Counted from the first letter of the stretch, positions 1 through 7,176 are shown. The stretch: DNA of 13,460 nt from Acidilobaceae archaeon UBA162 (GCA_002496425.1 DAJS01000008.1:64973-78432), one strand, 5' to 3'. Notes: generated by a model from the letters alone, not told the origin. Made by a program: numbers and translations.

Positions 1-21
1 CAAGTCCCCCCGGGTCCGCCA
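1..21 (+). tRNA. 3' end of a tRNA (partial, isotype unknown)
   Basis: The window opens inside a T-loop: bases 1-5 (CAAGT) complete a TTCAAGT-type loop, 6-10 are the 3' side of a C-rich T-stem, 11-17 (CGGGTCC) are the 3' acceptor strand, 18 is a G discriminator and 19-21 an encoded CCA. The 5' acceptor strand should therefore read GGACCCG just outside the window. The arrangement is the same as in the complete tRNA-Pro at 9375-9479, including the encoded CCA. The anticodon lies outside the window; the G discriminator and acceptor would suit an archaeal tRNA-Arg, but that is a guess. Confidence 0.75.
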
Positions 22-40
22 CAGGCTTCTCAGGGCCCCA

Positions 41-48
41 GCTTAAGA
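41..48 (+). promoter_or_regulatory. Possible TATA box of the MBL-fold hydrolase gene
   Basis: GCTTAAGA is centred about 26 nt before the TTG at 70, the spacing expected for a leaderless archaeal transcript. It is a weak match to the crenarchaeal TTTWAA box. No Shine-Dalgarno sequence precedes the TTG, which agrees with leaderless initiation. Confidence 0.4.
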
Positions 49-69
49 TGGCCTACGAGGCCTAGTACC

Positions 70-1059
70 TTGGGGCAAGGCTTGAGAGTTGAGAGGGTTA
101 GGGTACCAATACCGATCCAGGCCCTAGGACACGTTAACGCCTACATAGTTGAGGGCAACGGGAAGGCAGCCCTCGTGGAGGCAGGCATGTACTGGGCCGA
201 GGGCTTTGAGGGCCTTGCCAGGGCTGTCAGCCAGGCCAGGAAGGGCGGGCTGTGCTCAATTAACATGATCATCGTTACTCACTTTCACGTTGACCACCTG
301 ACTGGCCTACCCCTCATAGAGGCAGTGTGTCCCACCGAGGCATACATGGGCGAGAGGGACTTAGCTACGATAAGGAGAGGTTTCACGGGTTACTTCAGTT
401 CGGTCCTTGAGACCTACTCCTACTTCGGGGTCCCGCGCTTAGAGCTTGATGAAATGATGAAGCACCATTGGGTCCCAAGGCTGGCCAAGATCTATGATGA
501 GGTTGCTGACATGGGTGTCAGGCCGCTCAGGGGCGGTGATAAGCTCAGCCTTGATGACATAGACCTCAGGGTTCTCGAGGTCCCTGGCCACACGCCTGGT
601 CACATAGCCCTAGTTGCCGGCAGTATCGCATTTACGGGTGACAGCCTGCTGGGTAACATAACCCCTCACGTGATCCTGGACGGGCCTGAAGGGGATCCAC
701 TGGGAGCTTATGAGGCCACTCTCAGGCTCTACGCATCCATGACAGGCGTTACCGCCTATGCGGGCCATAGGGACCCAGTTCCTGACGTGGCTTCCAGGGC
801 GCAGGAGCTGCTGGAGCACCACAGGTCAAGGCTGGCCGAGGTGGAGGCCCTCTTGCGCTCCGGCGTCCAGGAGCCATACGAGGTGGCCAAGAGGCTGAGG
901 TGGAGGACGAGGGCCCAGTCATGGGACTCCATGAGCCCCTATGAGAGGTACTTTGCCATAGGTGAGACACTTGCGCACCTAAGGAGGCTTGAGGTCGAGG
1001 GGAGGGCGGAGAGGGTCGAGATTAACGGCAGGATCCTCTTCAGGCCAGCCCAGCACTAG
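70..1059 (+). CDS. Metallo-beta-lactamase-fold hydrolase (LACTB2/glyoxalase II-like)
   Basis: A 329-residue protein of the metallo-beta-lactamase superfamily. The metal-binding motif HFHVDH is at residues 71-76. It is followed by the PGHTPGH segment (172-178, with His174 the likely ligand), the bridging Asp191 in TGDSLLG and His233 in AGH. This is a full binuclear zinc or iron site. Beyond about residue 245 the chain is charged and helical and ends in a winged-helix-like segment, as in LACTB2-type proteins, some of which act on nucleic acids and others on thioesters. The substrate cannot be read from sequence. The start is TTG at 70: the frame is open back to base 1, but no earlier ATG, GTG or TTG exists in the window and the tRNA ends only 48 nt upstream. 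The 3' end overlaps the convergent sir2 gene by 20 bp. Catalytic fold is near certain, function is not. Confidence 0.88.
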   Translation: MGQGLRVERVRVPIPIQALGHVNAYIVEGNGKAALVEAGMYWAEGFEGLARAVSQARKGGLCSINMIIVTHFHVDHLTGLPLIEAVCPTEAYMGERDLATIRRGFTGYFSSVLETYSYFGVPRLELDEMMKHHWVPRLAKIYDEVADMGVRPLRGGDKLSLDDIDLRVLEVPGHTPGHIALVAGSIAFTGDSLLGNITPHVILDGPEGDPLGAYEATLRLYASMTGVTAYAGHRDPVPDVASRAQELLEHHRSRLAEVEALLRSGVQEPYEVAKRLRWRTRAQSWDSMSPYERYFAIGETLAHLRRLEVEGRAERVEINGRILFRPAQH

Positions 1060-1837
1060 CCCTGCAGGGGCTCCTCTGACCCATCATGTCCTCTGCTATC
1101 GCGCAGACCATGGGCATGAACCTCTCCACTGGGGCCTCAACCTTCACATCGGCCAGCTCATCAAGCATGGACTCGCCCATGTTGACTATTATCAGCCTGG
1201 CGCCGTGTTGCTTGGCCACTATGGGTAACTGGTTGGCTGGGCTCACGGCCAGGCTTGAGCCCACAACGAGCATCAGGTCAGTGGCCTCGGCCAGCCTGTA
1301 GGCCTCCTCGAGGGCATCAGGCGGCAGGGGCTCGCCGAAGTAGACCACGTCAGGCTTCAGTAGGCCCCCGCAGACAGGGCATGTGGGCAGCCTGCCCTCA
1401 GAGACGGCCCTGAAGGCCTCCTCTATTGGATACTTCCTGCCGCACTCAAGGCACACAGCTCTGCTGGCATTTCCATGTAGCTCTATCACGCGTCTGCTGC
1501 CCGCGGCCTGGTGAAGTCCGTCTATGTTCTGAGTTATGACTGCCTTTACCAGCCCCATCTCCTCTAGCCTGGCTATGGCCACGTGGGCCGGGTTGGGCCT
1601 GACCTCCTTGAGCTGTCCGAAGCGCTCCATGAAGAGCCTCCATGAGCCCAGCGGGTCCCTATGGAAGTAGGAGATCTCAAAGAGCGATGGATCAACACGC
1701 CTCCAGAGGCCCTGGGGGCCCCTGAAGTCAGGTATGCCGCTGGCGGTGCTCACGCCGGCGCCCGTCAGTACGACGGCTATCGTGGACCGCACCAGACCCT
1801 TGGCGACCTCCCTGGCCTCATCCTCAATGTCAGTCAC
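1040..1837 (-). CDS. NAD-dependent protein deacylase, Sir2 family
   Basis: A 265-residue sirtuin, the usual length of archaeal single-domain Sir2. NAD-binding GAGVSTASGIPDFRG spans residues 26-40, QNID is 103-106, the catalytic His is 121 in the ELHGN segment, and the zinc ribbon is Cys129/Cys132 and Cys153/Cys156. KPDVVYFGE is 161-169 and the second NAD-contact GSSLAVSP is 193-200. All catalytic and zinc residues are present. Family knowledge: these enzymes use NAD to remove acetyl groups from lysine, giving nicotinamide and O-acetyl-ADP-ribose; the Sulfolobus enzyme deacetylates the chromatin protein Alba. The same role here is inference. It starts at GTG (1837-1835), with GAGG 7 nt upstream on the minus strand. 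It is divergent from the GTPase (52-nt gap) and overlaps the MBL gene tail-to-tail. The C-terminal extension after about residue 250 is not conserved-looking. Confidence 0.95.
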   Translation of the reverse strand: MTDIEDEAREVAKGLVRSTIAVVLTGAGVSTASGIPDFRGPQGLWRRVDPSLFEISYFHRDPLGSWRLFMERFGQLKEVRPNPAHVAIARLEEMGLVKAVITQNIDGLHQAAGSRRVIELHGNASRAVCLECGRKYPIEEAFRAVSEGRLPTCPVCGGLLKPDVVYFGEPLPPDALEEAYRLAEATDLMLVVGSSLAVSPANQLPIVAKQHGARLIIVNMGESMLDELADVKVEAPVERFMPMVCAIAEDMMGQRSPCRASAGLA

Positions 1838-1889
1838 TGTTGATCCTCAACGCTTTTCTTCTCTCTGAGCTAATGAGTGTTAGGGCCTC

Positions 1890-3050
1890 TTGGTCACCAA
1901 CCTGCCGGCTGAGGCGGCGGCAAAGCTCAACAGGTACAGCGAGGCCAAGACGGTAGAGGAGAAGATAAAGGCCCTCGAGGAGTTCTTAAGCTCCGTCCCG
2001 AAGCACAAGGGCACAGAGAACCTGCTTTACTGGGCCACCAGGAGGCTGGCAGAGTTAAGGGAGGAGGCCGAGAGGGAGCAGCTCAGGAGGAGGTCAGGCA
2101 AGGGGTCGAGGCCCAGCTTCTTCGTCGAGAAGGCAGGGGCTGGGCAGGTAATCCTCGTAGGTCCCCCTAACTCGGGCAAGAGCTCCATAGTAGCCAGGCT
2201 CACTAACGCTAAGGTCTTGGTTAGCCCATTGCCCTACAGCACAGTTATGCCGGTGCCAGGCATGGCTAGCTATAATGATGTCCAGTTGCAGGTGGTTGAC
2301 ATGCCCCCACTCATCAACCCTGATGGCAGCATAAACAATAGGGTAGTGGCCATGGCCAGGAACGCGGACGTAATAGCAGTTGTGATAGGGCTCGACTCAG
2401 AGGACGTGAAGGGCGACCTGGAGAGGACGTTGAAGGCACTTGAGGAGAGGGGGGTGGCTTACTCACTAGAGAAGGGCTTCGTGACTGTAGAGAGGAAGAG
2501 AGAAGGTGGGGTAACACTTATAGCTCAAGGCACGCCCAGGTTCACCGAGAGGGACATCAGGGAACTTCTTAGGTCATATAAGATATATCATGCCGTGGTC
2601 AGGAGCTATGGGCCGGCCACTATTGATGACGTCGAGGCCGCGTTGCTCAGCGCTAAGGTCTACAGGCCGACCATGGTGGTGTTCAACAAGTCAGACCTCC
2701 CTGGGGCCGAGCAGAGGGCCAGGGAGACCGCCAGGGGGCTTCCAAGGGACGTGCCATGGCTCCTTGTCTCAGCTGCCACAGGCCTTGGGCTAGAGGGCAT
2801 AACTGCCACGGCGTTCAAGATGCTGGGGGTCAAGAGGGTCTACACCAAGAAGCCAGGCCAGCCGCCGAGCACTGAGCCACTGATAGTTAAGGCGGACGCC
2901 ACAGTCAGAGACGTGGCTGAAAGGATCAGCCCTGAGCTGGCCAAGAGCATGAAGTACGCCAGGGTCTGGGGCAGGGGGGCCAAGTATGGGGGCCAGAAGG
3001 TAGGCCCTGACTACGTGCTACATGACCAGGACGTAGTGGAGATCCACTAA
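1890..3050 (+). CDS. DRG/Obg-type GTPase with C-terminal TGS domain
   Basis: A 386-residue GTPase. Order: charged alpha-helical N-terminus (about 1-80), G domain with P-loop GPPNSGKS at 91-98, G2 Thr118 in a YSTVMPVPG context, G3 at Asp137, G4 NKSD at 266-269 and G5 SAAT at 294-297. An insertion between G3 and G4 (about 175-250) resembles the extra domain of DRG proteins. The TGS domain is about 323-386. This architecture is that of DRG/OBG-like GTPases, which bind ribosomes or translation factors in archaea and eukaryotes; the exact role is unknown. The G3 box reads DMPP, not the common DxPG. The TTG at 1890 is the only reasonable start, since an in-frame TAG lies at 1881, but no convincing TATA box or Shine-Dalgarno site supports it. 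The stop directly abuts the stop of the convergent PhoU-like gene. Confidence 0.88.
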   Translation: MVTNLPAEAAAKLNRYSEAKTVEEKIKALEEFLSSVPKHKGTENLLYWATRRLAELREEAEREQLRRRSGKGSRPSFFVEKAGAGQVILVGPPNSGKSSIVARLTNAKVLVSPLPYSTVMPVPGMASYNDVQLQVVDMPPLINPDGSINNRVVAMARNADVIAVVIGLDSEDVKGDLERTLKALEERGVAYSLEKGFVTVERKREGGVTLIAQGTPRFTERDIRELLRSYKIYHAVVRSYGPATIDDVEAALLSAKVYRPTMVVFNKSDLPGAEQRARETARGLPRDVPWLLVSAATGLGLEGITATAFKMLGVKRVYTKKPGQPPSTEPLIVKADATVRDVAERISPELAKSMKYARVWGRGAKYGGQKVGPDYVLHDQDVVEIH

Positions 3051-3947
3051 TCACTCTGACAATGGCTCCTCTATTGGGGGCTCCTGGGCCGTCAGGGCCT
3101 GGCACATGAGGGCCCTTGCTGTTGCCTCCACGGCGCCTGCCAGGGGCGCCAGGACTGCGACGGCGTCGCCAGCGTGCATGGCATACTTCCTCAGCTCAGC
3201 TGCGAGTGCCAGGGCATGAGAAAGCCTCTTGACGCTCATGTTGGCCAGGCCTCCCACCAGCTCACCCACCATCTCCTTGAGCTTGTCCACAAGCTCCTGC
3301 CTTCCTGCCAGGAGCCTCAGCGTATCGGAGAGCATGACTGGTAGCGAGAGCAGCAGACCTACGGCCATCTGCTCGGCCTGCCCTGACCTCAAGGCCCTGG
3401 CCGTGGCCTCCGCCAGCTGGGACGCGCGCCTCTCAAGGACACCTATTGACTCTAAGCTCCTGGACCTGGTAGCATCAAGCATCTCCTGTAGCACGCTGTT
3501 GAGCTCCCTGAGAAGCCTTGGGGCGTCCTCCGCCGAGGGCGCCAGGGAGGCTATGACCCTGTCAGTACCCACCTCCACGGACGCTACCTTTGGGCTGCTC
3601 CTGAGCTCTTCAAGCACCTTCCTGACCTCGGCCTGGCCCACACCCTCAAGTATAACATCAAGCCTGCTGTAGCCATTCATGAAGGCGCAGTTAACCACGT
3701 TGCCTAGCCCCGCGGACCTTACAGTGCTGTTGTACTTGACCTGCAGGCTGTTGGCTCTCTTCTCAGCCCTGGGGTCCACGGGGGCTATGGTTAGCTTGTC
3801 CCCCTCATCGATCACGCTTATCTCGTCACCCACCTTTATGCCTAGCCTCTTAGCCCACTGCTTCGGCAGCGTTATTATCAGGCTTGAACCTCCAAGCCTC
3901 TGCACTTTCCTTACTACAACCTGCTCACTCATCAAGTCCCGCCTCAT
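3051..3947 (-). CDS. PhoU-like regulator with N-terminal SpoVT/AbrB DNA-binding domain
   Basis: A 298-residue protein. Residues 9-56 are a swapped-hairpin AbrB/SpoVT domain: VRKVQRLGGSSLIITLPKQW, then LGIKVGDEISV and a basic/acidic hairpin. The rest is long amphipathic helices rich in Leu, Ala, Arg and Glu (about 140-285), as in the archaeal AbrB-PhoU fusion family annotated as phosphate-uptake regulators. No phosphate transporter is in view, so the signal it senses is unknown. The start is ATG at 3947 because the TATA box TTATATAA on this strand is centred 27 nt away, predicting a leaderless mRNA; an internal ATG (codon 6, 3932) is the alternative. It is divergent from the ferredoxin-oxidoreductase operon, and the shared region holds two inverted repeats, so autoregulation or control of that operon is plausible inference. 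It ends with zero gap against the GTPase gene. Confidence 0.82.
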   Translation of the reverse strand: MRRDLMSEQVVVRKVQRLGGSSLIITLPKQWAKRLGIKVGDEISVIDEGDKLTIAPVDPRAEKRANSLQVKYNSTVRSAGLGNVVNCAFMNGYSRLDVILEGVGQAEVRKVLEELRSSPKVASVEVGTDRVIASLAPSAEDAPRLLRELNSVLQEMLDATRSRSLESIGVLERRASQLAEATARALRSGQAEQMAVGLLLSLPVMLSDTLRLLAGRQELVDKLKEMVGELVGGLANMSVKRLSHALALAAELRKYAMHAGDAVAVLAPLAGAVEATARALMCQALTAQEPPIEEPLSE

Positions 3948-3970
3948 CAGCTTACTTAGTGGCAGGCCGG

Positions 3971-3978
3971 TTATATAA
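3971..3978 (-). promoter_or_regulatory. TATA box of the AbrB/PhoU-like gene
   Basis: TTATATAA, itself a palindrome, is centred near 3974.5, about 27 nt from the ATG at 3947 on the minus strand. That spacing predicts a leaderless transcript. No other strong TATA box lies closer to the gene. Confidence 0.7.
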
Positions 3979-3995
3979 CTTTAACCCCGTTAAAG
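3979..3995. promoter_or_regulatory. Inverted repeat CTTTAAC-CCC-GTTAAAG beside the TATA box
   Basis: Perfect 7-bp arms separated by 3 bp. It touches the TATA box of the AbrB/PhoU-like gene on its upstream side, where TFB binds the BRE. A dimeric regulator sitting here would block or aid promoter recognition. The site is also about 53 nt upstream of the proposed TATA box of the divergent POR operon. The operator role is inferred from symmetry and position only. Confidence 0.45.
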
Positions 3996-4005
3996 AAAAT
4001 TGTAT

Positions 4006-4025
4006 GATATTCTAATTGGAATATC
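4006..4025. promoter_or_regulatory. 20-bp near-perfect palindrome between divergent genes
   Basis: GATATTC (4006-4012) is mirrored by GAATATC (4019-4025) around T-AATT-G, so nine of ten base pairs are symmetric. The hexamer TTGTAT directly flanks it on both sides (4000-4005 and 4026-4031) in the same orientation. It lies in an AT-rich stretch that contrasts with the GC-rich genes. A transcription-factor operator is the simplest reading; no known factor is recognised. Confidence 0.45.
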
Positions 4026-4047
4026 TTGTATACTTCTCACAGTAGCC

Positions 4048-4054
4048 TTTTAAT
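4048..4054 (+). promoter_or_regulatory. Probable TATA box of the POR operon
   Basis: TTTTAAT, centred at 4051, predicts transcription from about 4077 and a leader of about 26 nt before the ATG at 4103. A second weaker box, GTTTAAGG at 4064-4071, would place the start near 4093. Either fits; the first is the better consensus match. Confidence 0.5.
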
Positions 4055-4102
4055 CTACAGCATGTTTAAGGATCTCGGTGGCAGGGGCGGCCCGTATTGA
4101 CA

Positions 4103-4660
4103 ATGATTGAGATCAGGTGGCACGGAAGGGGAGGCCAAGGGGCGGTGACGGCAAGCGAGGTCATAGCCTCGGCATCAATCCTTGAGGGCAAGTACGCCCT
4201 GGCCTTTCCAGAGTTCGGCGCTGAGCGCAGGGGCGCGCCTGTGAGAGCATATACGAGGATCACTGACAGCCCGCTCATACCCAGGACCCCCGTGGAAAGA
4301 CCTGATGTTGTGGTAATACTTGACAGGAGCCTTGTAAGGAGAGACTACATAGAGGGCCTCAAGGAAGGAGGCATAATAGTGGCCAACGTGCCTCTTAAGC
4401 CCCAGGAGCTGTTGGACAAGCTAGGCTTGGCTGGTCAGTACAAGGCTGCCACTGTGGACGCTACCTCAGTAGCCCTCAAGTGGCTTAAGGCGAACATTGT
4501 AAACACTGCAATACTTGGGGCGCTCATAAGATCCACGGGCATAGTAAGGCTCGATACTGTACTGGAGGTTATAAAGTCCAGGTTCCATGGAAAGATAGCG
4601 GATGTCAACGTTATGGCCGTGAAGGACGCCTACGACTCGACCCAGCTCTCGTGGGGGTGA
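4103..4660 (+). CDS. porG: Pyruvate/2-oxoacid:ferredoxin oxidoreductase, gamma subunit
   Basis: First gene of a four-gene POR operon, 185 residues, the normal length for this subunit. The GRGGQG motif is at residues 8-13, the FPEFGAERRGAPV segment at 35-47 and NTAILGA at 134-140, all typical of the gamma (domain III) subunit. Family role: it packs with alpha, beta and delta in a cytoplasmic complex that oxidatively decarboxylates a 2-oxoacid with CoA, passing electrons to ferredoxin. I prefer ATG 4103 (MIEIRWHGRGGQG, the usual family N-terminus); a TTG at 4097 in the same frame is possible and lies 6 nt after GGCGG. The 3' end overlaps the delta subunit start. Pyruvate is the likeliest substrate from the complete gamma-delta-alpha-beta set, but sequence alone does not exclude other 2-oxoacids. 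Confidence 0.93.
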   Translation: MIEIRWHGRGGQGAVTASEVIASASILEGKYALAFPEFGAERRGAPVRAYTRITDSPLIPRTPVERPDVVVILDRSLVRRDYIEGLKEGGIIVANVPLKPQELLDKLGLAGQYKAATVDATSVALKWLKANIVNTAILGALIRSTGIVRLDTVLEVIKSRFHGKIADVNVMAVKDAYDSTQLSWG

Positions 4661-4992
4661 GGGAGGTGTCGGTGAAACAGCTTCCCAAGTGGAACGAGAT
4701 GGCCATAGGAGGTGTCATAGCTAACCCAGGCAACAGTCTTGAGTACAAGACCGGCGACTGGAAGGTTCTGATGCCAGTGATAGATCAGGAGAAGTGCACC
4801 AGGTGTAGGATATGCTGGTACGTCTGCCCTGACTCAGCTATACTTGAGCTTGACAAGTCCTACATCACTAAGAAGGGAAGGACCTACAAGGTAACCTATG
4901 ACGTGAACTATGATTTCTGCAAGGGCTGCGGCATGTGTGCGCAAGAGTGTCCAGTTAAGGCAATAGACATGGTTCCCGTGGAGGTGGCATGA
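4651..4992 (+). CDS. porD: Pyruvate/2-oxoacid:ferredoxin oxidoreductase, delta subunit (2 x [4Fe-4S])
   Basis: Small ferredoxin-like subunit with two CxxCxxCxxxCP clusters: Cys49/52/55/59 and Cys90/93/96/100 (numbered from the first GTG). The two 4Fe-4S clusters carry electrons from the beta-subunit cluster to free ferredoxin. A separate delta subunit sets this enzyme apart from the two-subunit 2-oxoacid oxidoreductase of Sulfolobus. The start is ambiguous: GTG 4651, GTG 4657 (giving a GTGA overlap with the porG stop) and GTG 4672 are all in frame. GGAGGTG at 4662-4668 sits 3 nt before the last, giving a 106-residue protein that starts VKQLPKW. I list the longest form. Translational coupling to porG is likely in any case. 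Confidence 0.93.
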   Translation: MGVREVSVKQLPKWNEMAIGGVIANPGNSLEYKTGDWKVLMPVIDQEKCTRCRICWYVCPDSAILELDKSYITKKGRTYKVTYDVNYDFCKGCGMCAQECPVKAIDMVPVEVA

Positions 4993-4993
4993 G

Positions 4994-6184
4994 GTGGAGG
5001 AGCTCAAGACCAGGAGGCCCATACCGCTCTCAACCAACTATGCCATAGCCTATGCAGCGAGGGACCTTGACGTTGACGTGGTCTCAGCCTACCCTATAAC
5101 CCCTCAGACCACTGTGGTTGAGAAGGTGTCGGAGTTCGTAGCTAATGGGGAGCTCGATGCAGCCTTCATTCACGTGGAGAGCGAGCACAGCGCCCTCAGC
5201 GCTGCAATAGCGGCGGCGCTCACGGGCGCCAGGGCCTTTACTGCCACGGCAAGCCAGGGCCTCGCGCTGATGCATGAGATGCTTCACATAGCCTCAGGCC
5301 TCAGGGCCCCAGTGGTCATGAGCGTGGCCATGAGGTCCCTCAGCGCGCCCATAAGCATATGGAACGACCAGAGCGACATCTTCAACGCCAGGGACGCCGG
5401 CTGGGTAATTATGTTCGTCCACACGGCCCAGGAGGCCTACGATACTGTAATCCAGGCCTACAGGATAGCCGAGGATCCCTCTGTGTTGCTTCCAGTCATG
5501 GTCGCCTATGATGGCTACGTTATGAGCCACACCACTGAGCCGGTGGTTGTGGAGGGTAGGGAGAGCGTTATGAAGTTCGCCCCCAAGAGGCAGTACCCCT
5601 ATAGGCTTGACCCTGACAGGCCTGTGACCATAGGCGCCATAGTGCCGCCCGAGTACTATTATGAGATAAAGTACCAACAGGTCAAGGCCATGGAGGGGGC
5701 CCTGCCTAAGGTTGATGAGGTCGACAGGGAGTTTGGTAAGGCGTTCGGCAGGAGCTACGGGGTAATGGAGTGCTACATGTGCGAGGGCGCCGAGGCCCTA
5801 ATAATGGCTAATGCCAGCTACGCTGCCACGCTCAAGTCCCTGCTGCCTGACGCTTGGAAGCAGGGCTACAAGGTGGGCCTGCTGAGGCTCAGGCTCTACA
5901 GGCCGTTCCCGCTGAGGCAGTTTGTGGAGTACACCTCCAACGTGAAGAGCCTGCTGGTTGTGGACAGATCCATAAGCTATGGGGCCCCGTACCAGGGCCC
6001 GCTGGCCAACGAGATAGCCGGGGCAAAGCTGAAGGAGGACCTTGGATTCAACTTGATAAGCGTTGTTGCAGGCATAGGTCAGAGAACCATGGAGAACGAG
6101 GATTTCATAGCCCTCGCCAGGCTCGCCTGGGAGGGCAGGACGAGGAAGTTCCCTGAGACCGTGTTCTATGGGGTGAGGGAGTGA
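4994..6184 (+). CDS. porA: Pyruvate/2-oxoacid:ferredoxin oxidoreductase, alpha subunit
   Basis: 396 residues, as expected for the alpha subunit, which carries the pyrimidine-binding domain for thiamine diphosphate plus the C-terminal domain II. YPITP is at 33-37, the VESEHSA segment with its conserved glutamates at 61-67, TATASQGL at 83-90 and NDQSD at 124-128; YGAPYQGPLANE is near residue 330. All are family hallmarks. The start is GTG 4994: GAGGTGG at 4981-4987, inside the end of porD, lies 6 nt upstream, and the porD TGA (4990-4992) is only 1 nt away. An ATG at 4989 is in another frame. The 3' end overlaps porB. Confidence 0.95.
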   Translation: MEELKTRRPIPLSTNYAIAYAARDLDVDVVSAYPITPQTTVVEKVSEFVANGELDAAFIHVESEHSALSAAIAAALTGARAFTATASQGLALMHEMLHIASGLRAPVVMSVAMRSLSAPISIWNDQSDIFNARDAGWVIMFVHTAQEAYDTVIQAYRIAEDPSVLLPVMVAYDGYVMSHTTEPVVVEGRESVMKFAPKRQYPYRLDPDRPVTIGAIVPPEYYYEIKYQQVKAMEGALPKVDEVDREFGKAFGRSYGVMECYMCEGAEALIMANASYAATLKSLLPDAWKQGYKVGLLRLRLYRPFPLRQFVEYTSNVKSLLVVDRSISYGAPYQGPLANEIAGAKLKEDLGFNLISVVAGIGQRTMENEDFIALARLAWEGRTRKFPETVFYGVRE

Positions 6185-7176
6185 TGAGCGCTCAGACGCC
6201 TGGAGGGACAGGGAGAAGGGTGCTCAGGATAAGGAGCCTCTACGATATCCCCAGGGATGAGCTCTTCATAAGCGGTCACGGCCTCTGCGCAGGCTGCACA
6301 GCAGGAACGATAATGAGGATGCTGACCAAAGTGGCCGGCAAGGACTCGATAATAGTCAACGCCACCGGCTGCGTTGAGGTCTCAACTACCAGGTACCCAT
6401 ACTCCAACTGGCTGGTGCCCTGGTTCCACTCAGCCTTCGAGAACGCAGGCGCTTCGGCTAGCGGCATAGCTAGGGCTTTAGAGGTCATGAAGAGGAAAGG
6501 GATGATGCCTAAGGACAAGGACGTGAAGGTGATAGCGGTGGCCGGCGACGGAGGCACCGTTGACATAGGGCTCCAGAGCCTCAGCGGCATGCTTGAGAGA
6601 AGGGACCCAGTCATGTATGTCCTCTATGACAATGAGGCCTACATGAACACGGGCATACAGAGGAGTGGCGCTACCCCATACCACGCCTGGACCACAACGA
6701 CGCCCGCGGGTAAGGTGTGGAGGGGCGAGTGGAGGACCAAGAAGGACATAGCCATGATAGTGGAGGCCCACAGGATACCATACGTGGCCACCGCCAACCC
6801 AGCGTACCCAATGGACATGATAAACAAGTTCGCCAAGGGCCTTGAGGTCCTTGACGAGGGGCCATCGTTCATACACGTGCTGATGGCGTGCACCACTGGC
6901 TGGAGGTTCGATCCCGCCCTCGGGATTACCATATCTAGGCTAGCTACTGAGACCGGTGTGTTCCCGCTCTACGAGATAGACCACGGCAACTTCAGGGTTA
7001 CGTTCCCCGTGGCCAAGAGGAAGCCGGTGTCTGAGTACCTCAAGCTGCAGGGAAGGTTCGCCCACCTGACGCCACAAGAGATTGAGGAGATACAGAAGCT
7101 CGTGGACGAGAGGGTGGCCGAGATAAACAAGATGGCAGGCAAGGAGGTCATAGGGCCCGTCGAGTACCCTAAGTAG
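6184..7176 (+). CDS. porB: Pyruvate/2-oxoacid:ferredoxin oxidoreductase, beta subunit
   Basis: 330 residues. The catalytic beta subunit binds the diphosphate end of thiamine diphosphate and one 4Fe-4S cluster. Four cysteines fit the cluster pattern: Cys35 and Cys38 (HGLCAGC), Cys63 (ATGC) and Cys216 (LMACTTGW). The TPP/Mg motif runs from GDGG at 121 to the N-E-A-Y-x-N-T-G stretch from Asn150. The start is ATG 6184, overlapping the porA stop; GGGGTGA at 6170-6176 lies 7 nt upstream. GTG 6181, one codon earlier, is also possible. The segment TTTTPAGKVWRG is typical of pyruvate-type enzymes as far as I recall, so pyruvate is my preferred substrate. It is the last gene of the operon; no T-run terminator is visible right after it. 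Confidence 0.95.
   Translation: MSAQTPGGTGRRVLRIRSLYDIPRDELFISGHGLCAGCTAGTIMRMLTKVAGKDSIIVNATGCVEVSTTRYPYSNWLVPWFHSAFENAGASASGIARALEVMKRKGMMPKDKDVKVIAVAGDGGTVDIGLQSLSGMLERRDPVMYVLYDNEAYMNTGIQRSGATPYHAWTTTTPAGKVWRGEWRTKKDIAMIVEAHRIPYVATANPAYPMDMINKFAKGLEVLDEGPSFIHVLMACTTGWRFDPALGITISRLATETGVFPLYEIDHGNFRVTFPVAKRKPVSEYLKLQGRFAHLTPQEIEEIQKLVDERVAEINKMAGKEVIGPVEYPK

Noticed and set aside
430..560. Several TGATGA and CTGA words that suggest a C/D box sRNA
   Set aside because: Spacing between boxes is wrong and all lie in the MBL reading frame, where GAT-GA and CTG-A are ordinary codon pairs.
1060..1069. CCCTGCAGGG palindrome after the MBL gene
   Set aside because: It is within the coding end of sir2, has no loop and no T-run, and looks like chance.
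1064..1074. GCAGGGGCTCC, which recurs at 13028-13038
   Set aside because: At 1064 it is inside the sir2 coding sequence with no matching inverted arm; GC-rich codon usage explains an 11-mer match.
3229..3672. A 147-codon plus-strand open frame, Ser/Leu-rich
   Set aside because: It lies wholly antisense to the PhoU-like gene, whose AbrB domain and promoter are clear; its composition is what antisense of Leu/Glu/Ala-rich helices gives.
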